Shown piece by piece: positions 40,036 through 49,030 of a DNA stretch of 64,000 nt. This DNA comes from JBFLXR01 sp040757065 (lineage in GTDB: Bacteria > Pseudomonadota > Gammaproteobacteria > Burkholderiales > Gallionellaceae): positions 59,442 through 123,441 of the forward strand of contig JBFLXR010000007.1 of assembly GCA_040757065.1 (NCBI GenBank), read 5' to 3'. A program made the position numbers and the translations under genes. Positions within the stretch are counted from its first letter, which is position 1; each line of letters starts with the position of its first letter. The notes beneath the pieces are model-generated. The model was given only the letters and a program-made list of their open reading frames with translations, did not search any database and had not been told where the DNA came from.

Positions 40036-43000
40036 GTGAGGCGGCACCCGTTCGGGAATCTGAGCCTGAAAGTTAAGGTCATGGCGATCAGCCTTGCCCT
40101 GTTCGCCTGCGCCATCTGGATTCTTGCCTACCAGATTTCTTCCGCGCTGCACAAAGACATGGTCGAGCAGCTTTCCAAACAGCAATATTCGCTGGTCAGC
40201 TTCGTCGCCGAGCGTGTCGACGATGCGATGAAACTGCGCATCGATTCTCTTGGCATGATCGCGGGTTCGATCACCCCGGAAATATTACAAAACAAAGTCG
40301 CCTTACAAGACTTTCTGCAACAGCGCAAAGCCATTTACAACATGTTTCCGCTCGGGGTGATCGTCATCGGTCGGGACGGCCGGGGCATCATGGACTATCC
40401 GCTGCTGCCGGACCGCGGCGATGCGGACTTTACGCAACAGGATTTCTTCCGGGAAACGCTGGCACAGGGCAAAGCGGTCGTTTCCCGCCCCTCCGTCGGA
40501 CGCTTCGCCAAAGAGCCGCGCCTTATCGTCGCTGTACCGATATTCGGCAAAGACAAGCAAATCGAAGGCGTACTTGCCGGCGTACTAAGCCTCTATCAGG
40601 ACAATCCTTTCCAGCAAATCATGAAAGCGAAAGAACTGGGCAGCAACGGCCTGCTGATCATCTCGCCGCGCCACAACACTTTCGTTTCCGCCTCCGACAA
40701 ATCGCGCATTCTGCAAACGCTTCCGGTGCCGGGCGTCAACAAAATGCACGACCGTTACATGCAAGGCTTCGAAGGCTCCGGCATTGCCGTCAACTCGCTG
40801 GGCGTAGAAGAACTCAGTTCGGCACGGCGCATTCCCAGCGCAGACTGGTTCGCCGTCGTCACCCTGCCGACCGACGTCGCTTTTGCGCCGATCCACCGCA
40901 TGCAATCGCATATCTATTTATCGAGCGCGATACTGTCCGTTCTGGTTTCGGTTTTCCTGTGGTTCTTCTTGCGCCGCGAATTCGCTCCGCTCACGCGCAT
41001 GACGGAAAAACTCAACCAGCTCTCCTCCGAAGACTCTCCGCTGCAACCCCTGCCGCTGGAGGGCAGCGCGGAAATGCTGCAACTGCAAACCGCCTTCAAC
41101 CGGCTGGAAGGACAATTGCAGGAACGCGAAATCGAACTGCAAAACCGCGAACGCATTTACCGCGACATGTTCGAAAAGAACTCGGCCATCAAATTACTGA
41201 TCGACGTCGAAACCGGCGCCATCGTAGACGCCAACCCCGCCGCTGCCGAATTTTACGGCTGGAGCCGCGAAGAACTGCGCACCATGCACATCTCGCAGAT
41301 CAACACCCTGCACGATGCCGAATTGCGCAAAAATCTGATGAATGCCAAAACCGGCGCGCAGCACACCTTCCGGTTCCGGCACCGTCTGGCCTCCGGTGCC
41401 ATCCGTATTGTCGAGGTGCATTCCGGCAAACTGGAATACGGCGGCCGCACGGTTCTGCACTCAGTGATTCTGGATGTCACCGCCCGAGAACAAGCCATCC
41501 GCCGAGAGCGCGACCGCACCCTGATTCTGGAGCAACTTTCTCAGGGACATAACCTAGAACACATATTGAGACTGATTGCCCAAAAAGCGATCATCGACCT
41601 CCCCGGCGCATACTGCGAAATTCTGCTGCTGACCGACGCACACCTCAGCCTTCCCGATGCCTCCACCCTGCCCGCCCCACTGCATGCATTGCTGCGAGGG
41701 CTCTCCATACACGACACCCCGCTACCCGCCAGCCGCAGCTTGTTGACCGGCAAACGCACTGTCGCACTGGATGTCGCCAGCAGCGCCTATCCTGCGGACT
41801 TTAAACAAGCCATGCAGCGCAGCGGCTTGCATTCCGCTCTTTCCGACCCCATCCTTTCCAGCCAACACGAGGTGCTGGGGTGCATCGATTTGTATTGGCC
41901 GGACAACACGTTGCCGGACGACGAAATCCTCGACGGACTCAAGACCTTCGCCGAACTGGCACGCATCACTATCGAGCAAAAACGCAACGAAGAAAACCTG
42001 CAACTGGCCTCGACCGTGTTCCATTCCAGTCTGGATGCGATCATTATCACCGACCCTAGCAACCGCATTCTGGCGGTCAACCCGTCCTTCACCCAAATCA
42101 CCGGTTACGCTGCGTATGAAGTCATTGGTCAGGACCCGAAGCTGCTCAGCTCGGGCAAATATGACCGCGCCTTTTATCAGACCATGTGGGAAAACATCCG
42201 CAAAACCGGGCACTGGCAGGGCGAAATCACCAACCGGCGCAAAAACGGCGAGCTGTTTATCGAATGGCTGACCATCAACACGGTATATGACGAGCAACAC
42301 AACGCGCTCCGCCACATCGGTATTTTTTCCGACATCACCGAGAAAAAACACACCGAAGAACTGATCTGGCGGCAAGCCAATTACGATGCGCTGACCGGTC
42401 TACCTAACCGACGCCTGTTCCTGGACCGCCTCACGCAAGAACTCAAAAAGGCCGACCGGGAAGACACCCCCGTGACGTTAATGTTCATCGATCTGGATCA
42501 TTTTAAAGAGGTGAACGACACGCTCGGTCACGAAGCCGGCGACACGCTGCTGAAGGAAGCCGCACATCGCATCAGTCGCTGCATTCGGGAAACCGACACG
42601 CTGGCGCGTCTCGGCGGCGACGAGTTCACGATCATCTTCCCGAAAATGGCCGACAGCAAGCGACTGGAAGAAGTCGGCGACCAAATCATCGAAACGCTCT
42701 GCGAGCCGTTTATGCTCGCCGAAACGCCCGCCTACGTTTCGGCGAGCATCGGCATCACCCTTTACCCGCAAGACGCCGACAACTTGCAAGCATTATTGCG
42801 CAATGCCGATCAGGCGATGTATGTTGCCAAGGAGCAAGGCCGCAACCGTTTCAGTTATTTCACGCAGTCCATGCAGCGCGAAGCGCAGTACCGTCTGCAA
42901 CTCAGCAACGATTTGCGCTCCGCGCTGGAAAACGGCGAATTCGAGTTGCACTATCAGCCGATCATCGAACTGGCGAGCGGAGCAGTCCACAAAGCAGAAG

Positions 43001-43674
43001 CCCTGCTGCGCTGGCGACACCCGCTGCGCGGCTACGTCAGCCCGGCGCAATTCATTCCCATCGCCGAAGAAATCGGCCTGATCAACAAAATCGGCGACTG
43101 GGCCTTCCGCGAAGCCGCGCGCAAAGCACAAACATGGAACGATGCGCTCACCGGCAAACAGTGCGCGATCCAGATCAGCGTCAACAACTCGCCGCGCCAG
43201 TTCGCCGCAAACAGTGCCAGTCTGGATATGGTAAACCACCTGCGCGAAATCGGCCTGCCGCCCGCCTGCATCGTAGTCGAAATCACCGAAGGCCTGCTGA
43301 TGGACGAACGCCCGGAAGTGACCGAAAAATTACTGGCCTTCCGCGATGCCGGCATTCAGGTTGCGCTGGACGATTTCGGCACAGGCTATTCGGCAATGTC
43401 CTATTTGCAAAAATTCGACATCGATTACATCAAAATCGATCAGTCCTTTGTGCGCGACATGGCGGAAAATCCGGGCGATCAGGCCATCGCCGAAGCGATT
43501 ATCGTGATGTCGCACAAGCTCGGCATCAAAGTCATCGCGGAAGGCGTGGAAACGCAGGCACAGCGCGATCTGCTGGCCGCAGCAGGCTGCGATTACGTGC
43601 AAGGCTATTTCTTCGCACGCCCCATGCCGGGTACGGAATTCGACGCCTATGTGAAAAACGCGAACGCCTCTTGA
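40036..43674 (+). CDS. Cache/HAMP-PAS-GAF-PAS-GGDEF-EAL cyclic-di-GMP enzyme
   Basis: 1212 residues. The start is a GTG at 40036 with GAGGAG 6 bases upstream. TM1 (AISLALFACAIWILAYQI) and TM2 (YLSSAILSVLVSVFLWFF) enclose a Cache-type periplasmic sensor of about 240 residues. HAMP-like, PAS, GAF-like and a second PAS domain follow. The GGDEF motif is ARLGGDEFTIIF near residue 860 with I-site RETD. The EAL domain has KAEALLRWRHP near 985, then EITEGLLMDE, LDDFGTGYSAMSYL and VIAEGVETQ. Both catalytic sets look intact, so the enzyme may be a switchable cyclase/phosphodiesterase. Confidence 0.94.
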   Translation: MRRHPFGNLSLKVKVMAISLALFACAIWILAYQISSALHKDMVEQLSKQQYSLVSFVAERVDDAMKLRIDSLGMIAGSITPEILQNKVALQDFLQQRKAIYNMFPLGVIVIGRDGRGIMDYPLLPDRGDADFTQQDFFRETLAQGKAVVSRPSVGRFAKEPRLIVAVPIFGKDKQIEGVLAGVLSLYQDNPFQQIMKAKELGSNGLLIISPRHNTFVSASDKSRILQTLPVPGVNKMHDRYMQGFEGSGIAVNSLGVEELSSARRIPSADWFAVVTLPTDVAFAPIHRMQSHIYLSSAILSVLVSVFLWFFLRREFAPLTRMTEKLNQLSSEDSPLQPLPLEGSAEMLQLQTAFNRLEGQLQEREIELQNRERIYRDMFEKNSAIKLLIDVETGAIVDANPAAAEFYGWSREELRTMHISQINTLHDAELRKNLMNAKTGAQHTFRFRHRLASGAIRIVEVHSGKLEYGGRTVLHSVILDVTAREQAIRRERDRTLILEQLSQGHNLEHILRLIAQKAIIDLPGAYCEILLLTDAHLSLPDASTLPAPLHALLRGLSIHDTPLPASRSLLTGKRTVALDVASSAYPADFKQAMQRSGLHSALSDPILSSQHEVLGCIDLYWPDNTLPDDEILDGLKTFAELARITIEQKRNEENLQLASTVFHSSLDAIIITDPSNRILAVNPSFTQITGYAAYEVIGQDPKLLSSGKYDRAFYQTMWENIRKTGHWQGEITNRRKNGELFIEWLTINTVYDEQHNALRHIGIFSDITEKKHTEELIWRQANYDALTGLPNRRLFLDRLTQELKKADREDTPVTLMFIDLDHFKEVNDTLGHEAGDTLLKEAAHRISRCIRETDTLARLGGDEFTIIFPKMADSKRLEEVGDQIIETLCEPFMLAETPAYVSASIGITLYPQDADNLQALLRNADQAMYVAKEQGRNRFSYFTQSMQREAQYRLQLSNDLRSALENGEFELHYQPIIELASGAVHKAEALLRWRHPLRGYVSPAQFIPIAEEIGLINKIGDWAFREAARKAQTWNDALTGKQCAIQISVNNSPRQFAANSASLDMVNHLREIGLPPACIVVEITEGLLMDERPEVTEKLLAFRDAGIQVALDDFGTGYSAMSYLQKFDIDYIKIDQSFVRDMAENPGDQAIAEAIIVMSHKLGIKVIAEGVETQAQRDLLAAAGCDYVQGYFFARPMPGTEFDAYVKNANAS

Positions 43675-43730
43675 TTTGGCCTTTTTCGCGGCGCACAATA
43701 ACTGTGTACCTCAACCCAGAAAGGATGTTT

Positions 43731-44042
43731 ATGCGTTACCTGATCGCACTGACTGCGGGACTGCTGCTGACCGCGCCCGCCTTCGCTGAAAACGGCGATG
43801 CGCTCGCCAAGAAAGCCAACTGCATGGGATGTCACGGCGTGACGAACAAGTCGGTCGGCCCGGCTTTTAAAGCTGTTGCGGAAAAATATGCCGGCGACAA
43901 GGATGCGCAAGCCAAGCTGGAGAAGAAAGTACGCAGCGGCGGCTCCGGCGTGTGGGGCGGAATGGCGATGCCGCCCACACCGGCTTCCGTCGGCGATGCC
44001 GATGTCAAAAGCATCGTGCAGTGGATTCTGTCGGTCAAATAA
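43731..44042 (+). CDS. periplasmic class I cytochrome c (c8/c551 type)
   Basis: 103 residues with a signal peptide (MRYLIALTAGLLLTAP, cut near AFA/EN). The heme motif is CMGCH near residue 34, and the Met axial ligand is in WGGMAMPPTP. The compact size and the PP after the Met are as in Pseudomonas-type cytochrome c551/c8, a small electron shuttle to nitrite reductase or oxidases. AAAGGA lies 5 bases before the ATG. It stands alone after the large GGDEF-EAL gene. Its last 8 bases overlap the end of the convergent EAL gene. Confidence 0.93.
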   Translation: MRYLIALTAGLLLTAPAFAENGDALAKKANCMGCHGVTNKSVGPAFKAVAEKYAGDKDAQAKLEKKVRSGGSGVWGGMAMPPTPASVGDADVKSIVQWILSVK

Positions 44043-45930
44043 CCGTTTCGCTGTAACCGCCCGCGCTCAGGCCGGCATCTTCCTGCCTGAGCACCGTGAC
44101 GTTATTCTTGCGCTGCTCGACGAATAAGCTGTTTCCTTTGATCTTCTTCGCCATTTTCTTCGCCAGACTCGCTGCCGCAGACACTTCGTGGTGCGAGATA
44201 AATTCGCCGCCGTCTACCCGTACCGCCCCGATCGAAAGCGACGGCAATGCATGAAACACGACCTTCCCTTGCCGGTCTTCGCTTTCGTAGCCGCCGATCC
44301 TGCGGTGCTCGTCCAGCGCTAATGCCGCGGAGACCTCGGCGAATGCCGACAACGCATCCTCGCACCGACTCTGCCAATCCTTGCTTTGCATCAGCACAAT
44401 AAAATCGTCGCCGCCGATGTGCCCGAGAAAATCGTGTTTGGGATCGCAGACTGAGCGCAAAATGCGCCCGGTCAGCTGTATCATCTCGTCGCCTTTGCGG
44501 TAACCGTAAACATCGTTATAAGGCTTGAAGCTGTCCAGATCGCAATAACAGGCGTAAAACGGCGACCCGGCCCTTAACAAGCGCTCGATATGCTCGTTGA
44601 TCGGCACGTTGCCCGGCAGCAGCGTCAGCGGATTAGAATAGCGGGCCGCCTCGATCTGCATTTGCGTAATCGCCCGCAGCAAATCCTGTCCGGTTGCCAT
44701 ACCCAGATAGCGCCCCTCTTCCGTCACGATAAAACCGTCTGCGAAATGGCGACTGTCGCTCTCGGTCATAAACTGGCTGACCTCCTGAATCGGCGTACTT
44801 TTCTCCACCAGCAGCGGCTGTTCTTTCATCATTTGCACGCAGGATTTTTTGCCCAGCAGCTCGCGCCGGAACGGTTGCGCGAAAGCATCGATAAAACCGT
44901 AGCGATTAATCAGTCCGACAGGCTTGCCGTGTTGCACCACCGGCAGCGCATGCAACGCGGCATTATCCGTGAAGCGCTGAAAAACAACGTCATTGCAAGT
45001 CTCCGGCGTCACCGGATCGATATAGGTCAGCAGCTTCTGCGCCGTCACCTGGCGGCTGTCCAGAATATGGTTCTTGGGAAACACCGTAATCATCGAACTG
45101 CTGATAATGCGCCCGACTTCCGGCTGCGTTACCAGCGGCGGCACGGGGCAGGGCCGGAAAATGAAATATCCCTGCCCCAAAGCAATGCCGATGTCGCGCA
45201 CCGTCATCAGCTCCTCTTCGGTTTCGATCCCTTCGGCAATCACCCGCGTACCGCAACTTTCCGCAATCTGCTGGATAGACTTGAGAAACTGGTGCTTCAG
45301 TGAATCGGCATTCACGCCCTGCACGAAGTGCATATCGATCTTAACGAATTCCGGACGCAGTTCGGACCACATGCGCAAGCTGGAGAAGCCTTCGCCCAGA
45401 TCGTCCATCGCGATCTTGAAGCCCATCTGGCGGTAATGCATCAGCGCCTTGCGCATGGCCTCGAAATCGAACGTGGGCTGGTTTTCGGTAATTTCGATCA
45501 CCACCTGCTCAGGTTTCAGACCGAGCTTGCGGATGTAATCCAGCGTTTGACCGTTCTTGAAACTGGGGTGCAGCAAGGTATCCGGACTGATGTTCAAAAA
45601 CAGCTTGCCCGGCAGTTGTTGCTCGGCGAAGCGCTCCAGCACGACCTGACGGCACAGCATTTCGATTTCCAACGACCGTCCCTGCTGCCTTGCCGCGCCG
45701 AACAAATTCACCGGCGAGTGCAAAGGACTGTTCGCCGGGCCGCGAATCAAGCCTTCGTAGCCATAGAACTCGCCCTTACCCATGTGCAGAATCGGCTGAA
45801 ACAGCGCAGACAGATTGCGCTGCTCGATCAGCATATCCAGCTCGCTTTTCTGCGAGTCAGCGCCCCATATCCCGCCCGAAGCACCGCATTCCGCCTCTTC
45901 CGTTTCGACCAAATAGAACCGCGCGCTCAT
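44035..45930 (-). CDS. EAL-CBS-GGDEF signalling protein with altered motifs
   Basis: 631 residues with no membrane segment. The EAL domain is first (about 35-275): the signature reads YGYEGLIRGP (EGL instead of EAL). The other catalytic positions are kept: FLNISPD, VIEITENQ, AMDDLGEGFSSL, VKIDMHFV, VIAEGIETEEE. A CBS pair follows (about 290-430), with DNAALHALPVVQHGKPVGL and DGFIVTEEGRYLGM. The C-terminal GGDEF domain has GHIGGDDFIVL, a GGDDF variant without an obvious I-site. It may be a phosphodiesterase or a c-di-GMP/nucleotide sensor rather than a cyclase. Confidence 0.92.
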   Translation of the reverse strand: MSARFYLVETEEAECGASGGIWGADSQKSELDMLIEQRNLSALFQPILHMGKGEFYGYEGLIRGPANSPLHSPVNLFGAARQQGRSLEIEMLCRQVVLERFAEQQLPGKLFLNISPDTLLHPSFKNGQTLDYIRKLGLKPEQVVIEITENQPTFDFEAMRKALMHYRQMGFKIAMDDLGEGFSSLRMWSELRPEFVKIDMHFVQGVNADSLKHQFLKSIQQIAESCGTRVIAEGIETEEELMTVRDIGIALGQGYFIFRPCPVPPLVTQPEVGRIISSSMITVFPKNHILDSRQVTAQKLLTYIDPVTPETCNDVVFQRFTDNAALHALPVVQHGKPVGLINRYGFIDAFAQPFRRELLGKKSCVQMMKEQPLLVEKSTPIQEVSQFMTESDSRHFADGFIVTEEGRYLGMATGQDLLRAITQMQIEAARYSNPLTLLPGNVPINEHIERLLRAGSPFYACYCDLDSFKPYNDVYGYRKGDEMIQLTGRILRSVCDPKHDFLGHIGGDDFIVLMQSKDWQSRCEDALSAFAEVSAALALDEHRRIGGYESEDRQGKVVFHALPSLSIGAVRVDGGEFISHHEVSAAASLAKKMAKKIKGNSLFVEQRKNNVTVLRQEDAGLSAGGYSETVI

Positions 45931-46023
45931 TGCCGTCTCCTAAGCTGAGTTTACGGATGTCACTATAGCGAGCGCGGATTTCAGATTTATGACAAACGCC
46001 ACTCCCGCCGCGAATTCACAAAA

Positions 46024-46057
46024 CATTCATTAAATTGTCACACCCGACAGCTACGAT
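46024..46057 (+). promoter_or_regulatory. Pho-box-like element and -10 upstream of the chemoreceptor gene
   Basis: CATTCAT-TAAA-TTGTCAC (46024-46041) matches the 7-4-7 direct-repeat Pho box in 11 of 14 core positions with a fully A/T spacer. A third TCA lies 11 bases further upstream (46016-46018), keeping the same period. Ten bases after the box is TACGAT (46052-46057), a 4-of-6 -10 element. PhoB boxes replace the -35 at this distance. Confidence 0.5.
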
Positions 46058-46113
46058 GCCGCAGAAAACCATGCCATGCCGGCCTGTTCCGGCACATTAA
46101 AAAGGGAATAGCG

Positions 46114-47718
46114 ATGCAACTGCCATCATGGACTTTGCAGCGGAAATTACGGCTGATTAACGCGATCGCCCTGTGCGGCACGCTGGTCACCATTGCCTTT
46201 ACGCTGCTCAACCTCGGACAACTGATCCGCGAATTCAACGATTATCATTCCCGCCAGATTTGCGACAAAGCGCTGATCGACATCAAGGCCAGCGCCCTCG
46301 CCGTCAGCCGCGCCGATCCGATACTCGGCGAATCCCGACAACTGCTGGCCCAGACCGATGCCCGCATCCGCGCCTTGCAACAAACCGTACTGGAACAGCA
46401 AGGCGAGGCGGGTCAGGAAGCCATGACCTCCATCGGACAACGCTGGGCGCAATACATGACGGGTTTCGGCAATGCAATCAAAATCGCCGAAACCAGCCCG
46501 AACGATGCACTGATGATGCCCGGCGAACTGTATGCGACGCATCTCGAACCGATGGTACAAACCATCGATACGCTGGTCGAGGCCAATCACAATGCCGATA
46601 CTGCATCCAGACAAATCATCGAGCGCGACTTCAACACCATTTTATGGGTCGTTCTGCTCCCGCAAATTCTGTCGGGCATCTCGGTCACTATCCTGCTCAC
46701 CCTGTTCAGCCGCAGCATGCAGCGCCGCCTGCGCGCCATCGGACAGGAAATCGACCATTTGCGTCAGGGCGACCTGAGCCGTCGCCTGCCCGTACAAAGC
46801 AACGATGAAATCGGCCAACTGATCCAGACCATCAACCACTTTATCGAACGCTTCCAGCGCATCCTCAGCGATGTGCATGCCTCGGCTGACCATACCCAAC
46901 GCACCGCCGGAGGCGTCGCCGAAATGATGCATGCGTTTACGAACAACGCACAGACCCAATCCGCGCAGGCGCAGCATGCCAGCCGCGCCATGGACGATCT
47001 CGGACAAACCGTGCGCGAAATTGCCGGCAATGCGGGACAAGCCTCCGAGGCAGCGCACGACACGCTGTTACTGGTCAAGACCGGCAACGAAACCGGACGG
47101 AAAGCCATCGCCGCACTCGAAAAGATCAACGAAGCCGTCGACTCTTCCTCCGCCACGCTGAGCGAACTGCATCAGGCCATGCAGCGCATCGGTACCGTCA
47201 GCAATGTCATTCGCGACATCGCCGAGCAAACCAATTTGCTGGCACTCAATGCGGCCATCGAAGCCGCCCGGGCCGGCGAACACGGACGCGGATTTGCGGT
47301 CGTTGCGGACGAGGTCAGAAAGCTTTCCATCCGTACTGCCGATTCCACCGCGGACATCGCCAAAATCGTACTCTCCATCCAGCGCAGCACATCGAATACC
47401 GTGAAATCCCTGCAACAAGCCAAGCATGAGGTCGAGCAAGGGGGCGGGCTGGGTCGGGACATGGGCGAACTGCTGCACAGTATCGACGAATCGGTGCAAG
47501 TCGTCACCGAGATGATGAAACAAATCGCCGAGGCGACCAAGGCGCAGTCAGCCGCGGGCGACGCCATTTCGGACAACATCAATACGGTCGCCGCGATCAG
47601 CAGTGCGAACGCCAGCGACATCGAAGAAGCGCGCAACGCGATGGTTAGTCTGGCGGATATCTCCGAAAAGCTGTATGCCGCAGTGGGGCAGTTCAAACTC
47701 ACGGCACAATCCGCCTAA
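46114..47718 (+). CDS. methyl-accepting chemotaxis protein
   Basis: 534 residues, Tar-like layout. TM1 is INAIALCGTLVTIAFTLLNL. A periplasmic helical sensor of about 150 residues follows, then TM2 (ILWVVLLPQILSGISVTILL). HAMP comes next (RRLRAIGQEIDHLRQGDLSRRL) and the signalling hairpin contains the conserved tip VIRDIAEQTNLLALNAAIEAARAGEHGRGFAVVADEVRKL (core EQTNLLALNAAIEAARAGE). No C-terminal CheR/CheB pentapeptide is seen. AAGGGAA precedes the ATG. Pho-box-like DNA upstream and phoU downstream suggest a phosphate-related ligand (inference). Confidence 0.94.
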   Translation: MQLPSWTLQRKLRLINAIALCGTLVTIAFTLLNLGQLIREFNDYHSRQICDKALIDIKASALAVSRADPILGESRQLLAQTDARIRALQQTVLEQQGEAGQEAMTSIGQRWAQYMTGFGNAIKIAETSPNDALMMPGELYATHLEPMVQTIDTLVEANHNADTASRQIIERDFNTILWVVLLPQILSGISVTILLTLFSRSMQRRLRAIGQEIDHLRQGDLSRRLPVQSNDEIGQLIQTINHFIERFQRILSDVHASADHTQRTAGGVAEMMHAFTNNAQTQSAQAQHASRAMDDLGQTVREIAGNAGQASEAAHDTLLLVKTGNETGRKAIAALEKINEAVDSSSATLSELHQAMQRIGTVSNVIRDIAEQTNLLALNAAIEAARAGEHGRGFAVVADEVRKLSIRTADSTADIAKIVLSIQRSTSNTVKSLQQAKHEVEQGGGLGRDMGELLHSIDESVQVVTEMMKQIAEATKAQSAAGDAISDNINTVAAISSANASDIEEARNAMVSLADISEKLYAAVGQFKLTAQSA

Positions 47719-47737
47719 ACGGCAATCGGGCTCCGGG

Positions 47738-47771
47738 CTGTCACAATCGCGTCATATTGCAGCGTTAGCAT
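47738..47771 (+). promoter_or_regulatory. Pho-box-like element and -10 upstream of phoU
   Basis: CTGTCAC-AATC-GCGTCAT (47738-47755) matches the Pho box at 11 of 14 core positions. Exactly 10 bases later lies TAGCAT (47766-47771, 4 of 6 to the -10 consensus). Transcription would start near 47778, about 25 bases before the phoU ATG. Confidence 0.6.
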
Positions 47772-47802
47772 GCGGTTTTACCCAGACCGGACGGAGCCCC
47801 GC

Positions 47803-48483
47803 ATGCATCATCCCGAACACACCTCCCGCCGCTTCGATGCAGAACTGGACGACATCCATGCCCGGCTGCTGAAAATGGGCAGTCTGGTCGAACAGCAATT
47901 CAGTCAGGCGCTAAACGCCTTGAGCACCTGCTCCGCCTATCTGGCACGCGAGGTAATCGACCGCGATGCGCAGGTCAACCGCTTCGAAGTCGAAATCGAC
48001 GAGGCCTGTTGCAGCATTATCGCCCGCCGCCAGCCTGCTGCGAACGATTTGCGCTTTATTGTCAGCGCAACCAAAGTCGTCGTACATCTGGAACGTATCG
48101 GAGATGAAACGAAGAAAATCGCGCGCATGGCAGAACTGCTGGCCAAGCCCGACCGTTTAACGCTGCCGCGCTTCAGCGAAATCGGTCACGCCGCCACCTT
48201 GGCGCAATCCATGCTGCACGAAGCGCTGGATGCGCTGGCCCGGCTGGACGGCCAAGCCGCAAACGCGATCATTCAGCGAGATGCCATGCTCAACAGCGAG
48301 TACCACGCCATTCTGCGCCATCTGGTCGGCTACATGATGGACAATCCGCGCAGCATCAGCGCTTCGCTGGAAATCCTGTTTATTGCCAAGGCGATCGAAC
48401 GCATCGGCGATCACATCAAAAGCGTTTTAAAACAGGTTTCCGATATGTGGGAAGCGGAGCGTCCGACCTATACCGCAGAATAG
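47803..48483 (+). CDS. phoU: phosphate signalling protein PhoU
   Basis: 226 residues, two three-helix PhoU repeats. The metal-binding motifs are seen as IVSATKVVVHLERIGDETKKIA in repeat one and LEILFIAKAIERIGDHIKSV in repeat two (core E-R-I-G-D). PhoU links the PstSCAB phosphate transporter to PhoR and holds PhoB inactive when phosphate is plentiful. The ATG at 47803 has CGGAG upstream; an in-frame ATG at 47770 would fall in the promoter. No pst or phoBR gene is adjacent, so this is a lone phoU. Confidence 0.94.
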   Translation: MHHPEHTSRRFDAELDDIHARLLKMGSLVEQQFSQALNALSTCSAYLAREVIDRDAQVNRFEVEIDEACCSIIARRQPAANDLRFIVSATKVVVHLERIGDETKKIARMAELLAKPDRLTLPRFSEIGHAATLAQSMLHEALDALARLDGQAANAIIQRDAMLNSEYHAILRHLVGYMMDNPRSISASLEILFIAKAIERIGDHIKSVLKQVSDMWEAERPTYTAE

Positions 48484-48498
48484 ACGCATCCGCTCGCG

Positions 48499-48951
48499 CT
48501 AAAGCGTTTCCGCATCGATTACGGTACGCAGCACTGCCTGTTCGCGGCCGCCGCGTGCGCGACTGGCAAACCACCAGACCGCGCCTTTGCGCACGCTCAG
48601 CCCCGACTCGGTCTGCAACAGCAAAGCCGCTGCTTCGCCCAAGGTCGGTTGATGCCCGACGATCAGAACCGTCCCCTCCGCCCGCGGCCAGCCTGCCGCT
48701 TTCAGTACGGCGTCGGCCTCCGCTCCCGGCGCAATCGCATCAACCGTTTCAAAAGCCCGTCCCAGTGCGGAAGCAGTCTGCTGCGTACGGACAGCAGGAC
48801 TGACCAGTATGCGGGCTGATGCGGGCAAGCGCGCATTCAGGAAGCCGGCCATCCGCTTCGCCTGTTTCTCGCCTTTCGCCGTCAGCGCGCGCGCCAGATC
48901 GTTCGCGCCCTCTTCGGCCTCGGCATGCCGCCAAAAGATCAGTTCCATCAT
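48499..48951 (-). CDS. sixA: phosphohistidine phosphatase SixA
   Basis: 150 residues, histidine phosphatase superfamily. The RH signature is IFWRHAEAEEGANDLARAL and the second catalytic His is in LIVGHQPTLGEAAALLL. SixA removes phosphate from HPt-domain or PTS-type phosphohistidine proteins in the cytoplasm. Two ATGs (48951, 48948) are adjacent and neither has a clear ribosome-binding site. It converges with phoU, 15 bases apart. Confidence 0.92.
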   Translation of the reverse strand: MMELIFWRHAEAEEGANDLARALTAKGEKQAKRMAGFLNARLPASARILVSPAVRTQQTASALGRAFETVDAIAPGAEADAVLKAAGWPRAEGTVLIVGHQPTLGEAAALLLQTESGLSVRKGAVWWFASRARGGREQAVLRTVIDAETL

Positions 48952-48971
48952 GATGACAAAAAGATTACACT

Positions 48972-49000
48972 TTAATCTGAAAGGGTTACCGCTCTATACT
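48972..49000 (+). promoter_or_regulatory. promoter of the Lys/Ala/Pro-rich protein
   Basis: TTAATC (48972-48977) and TATACT (48995-49000) are 17 bases apart, with the -10 at 5 of 6. The start would be near 49007, 24 bases before the ATG, which has AAGGAG. Confidence 0.5.
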
Positions 49001-49030
49001 ACCACCTCGACACGCAGAAGGAGTATCAGC

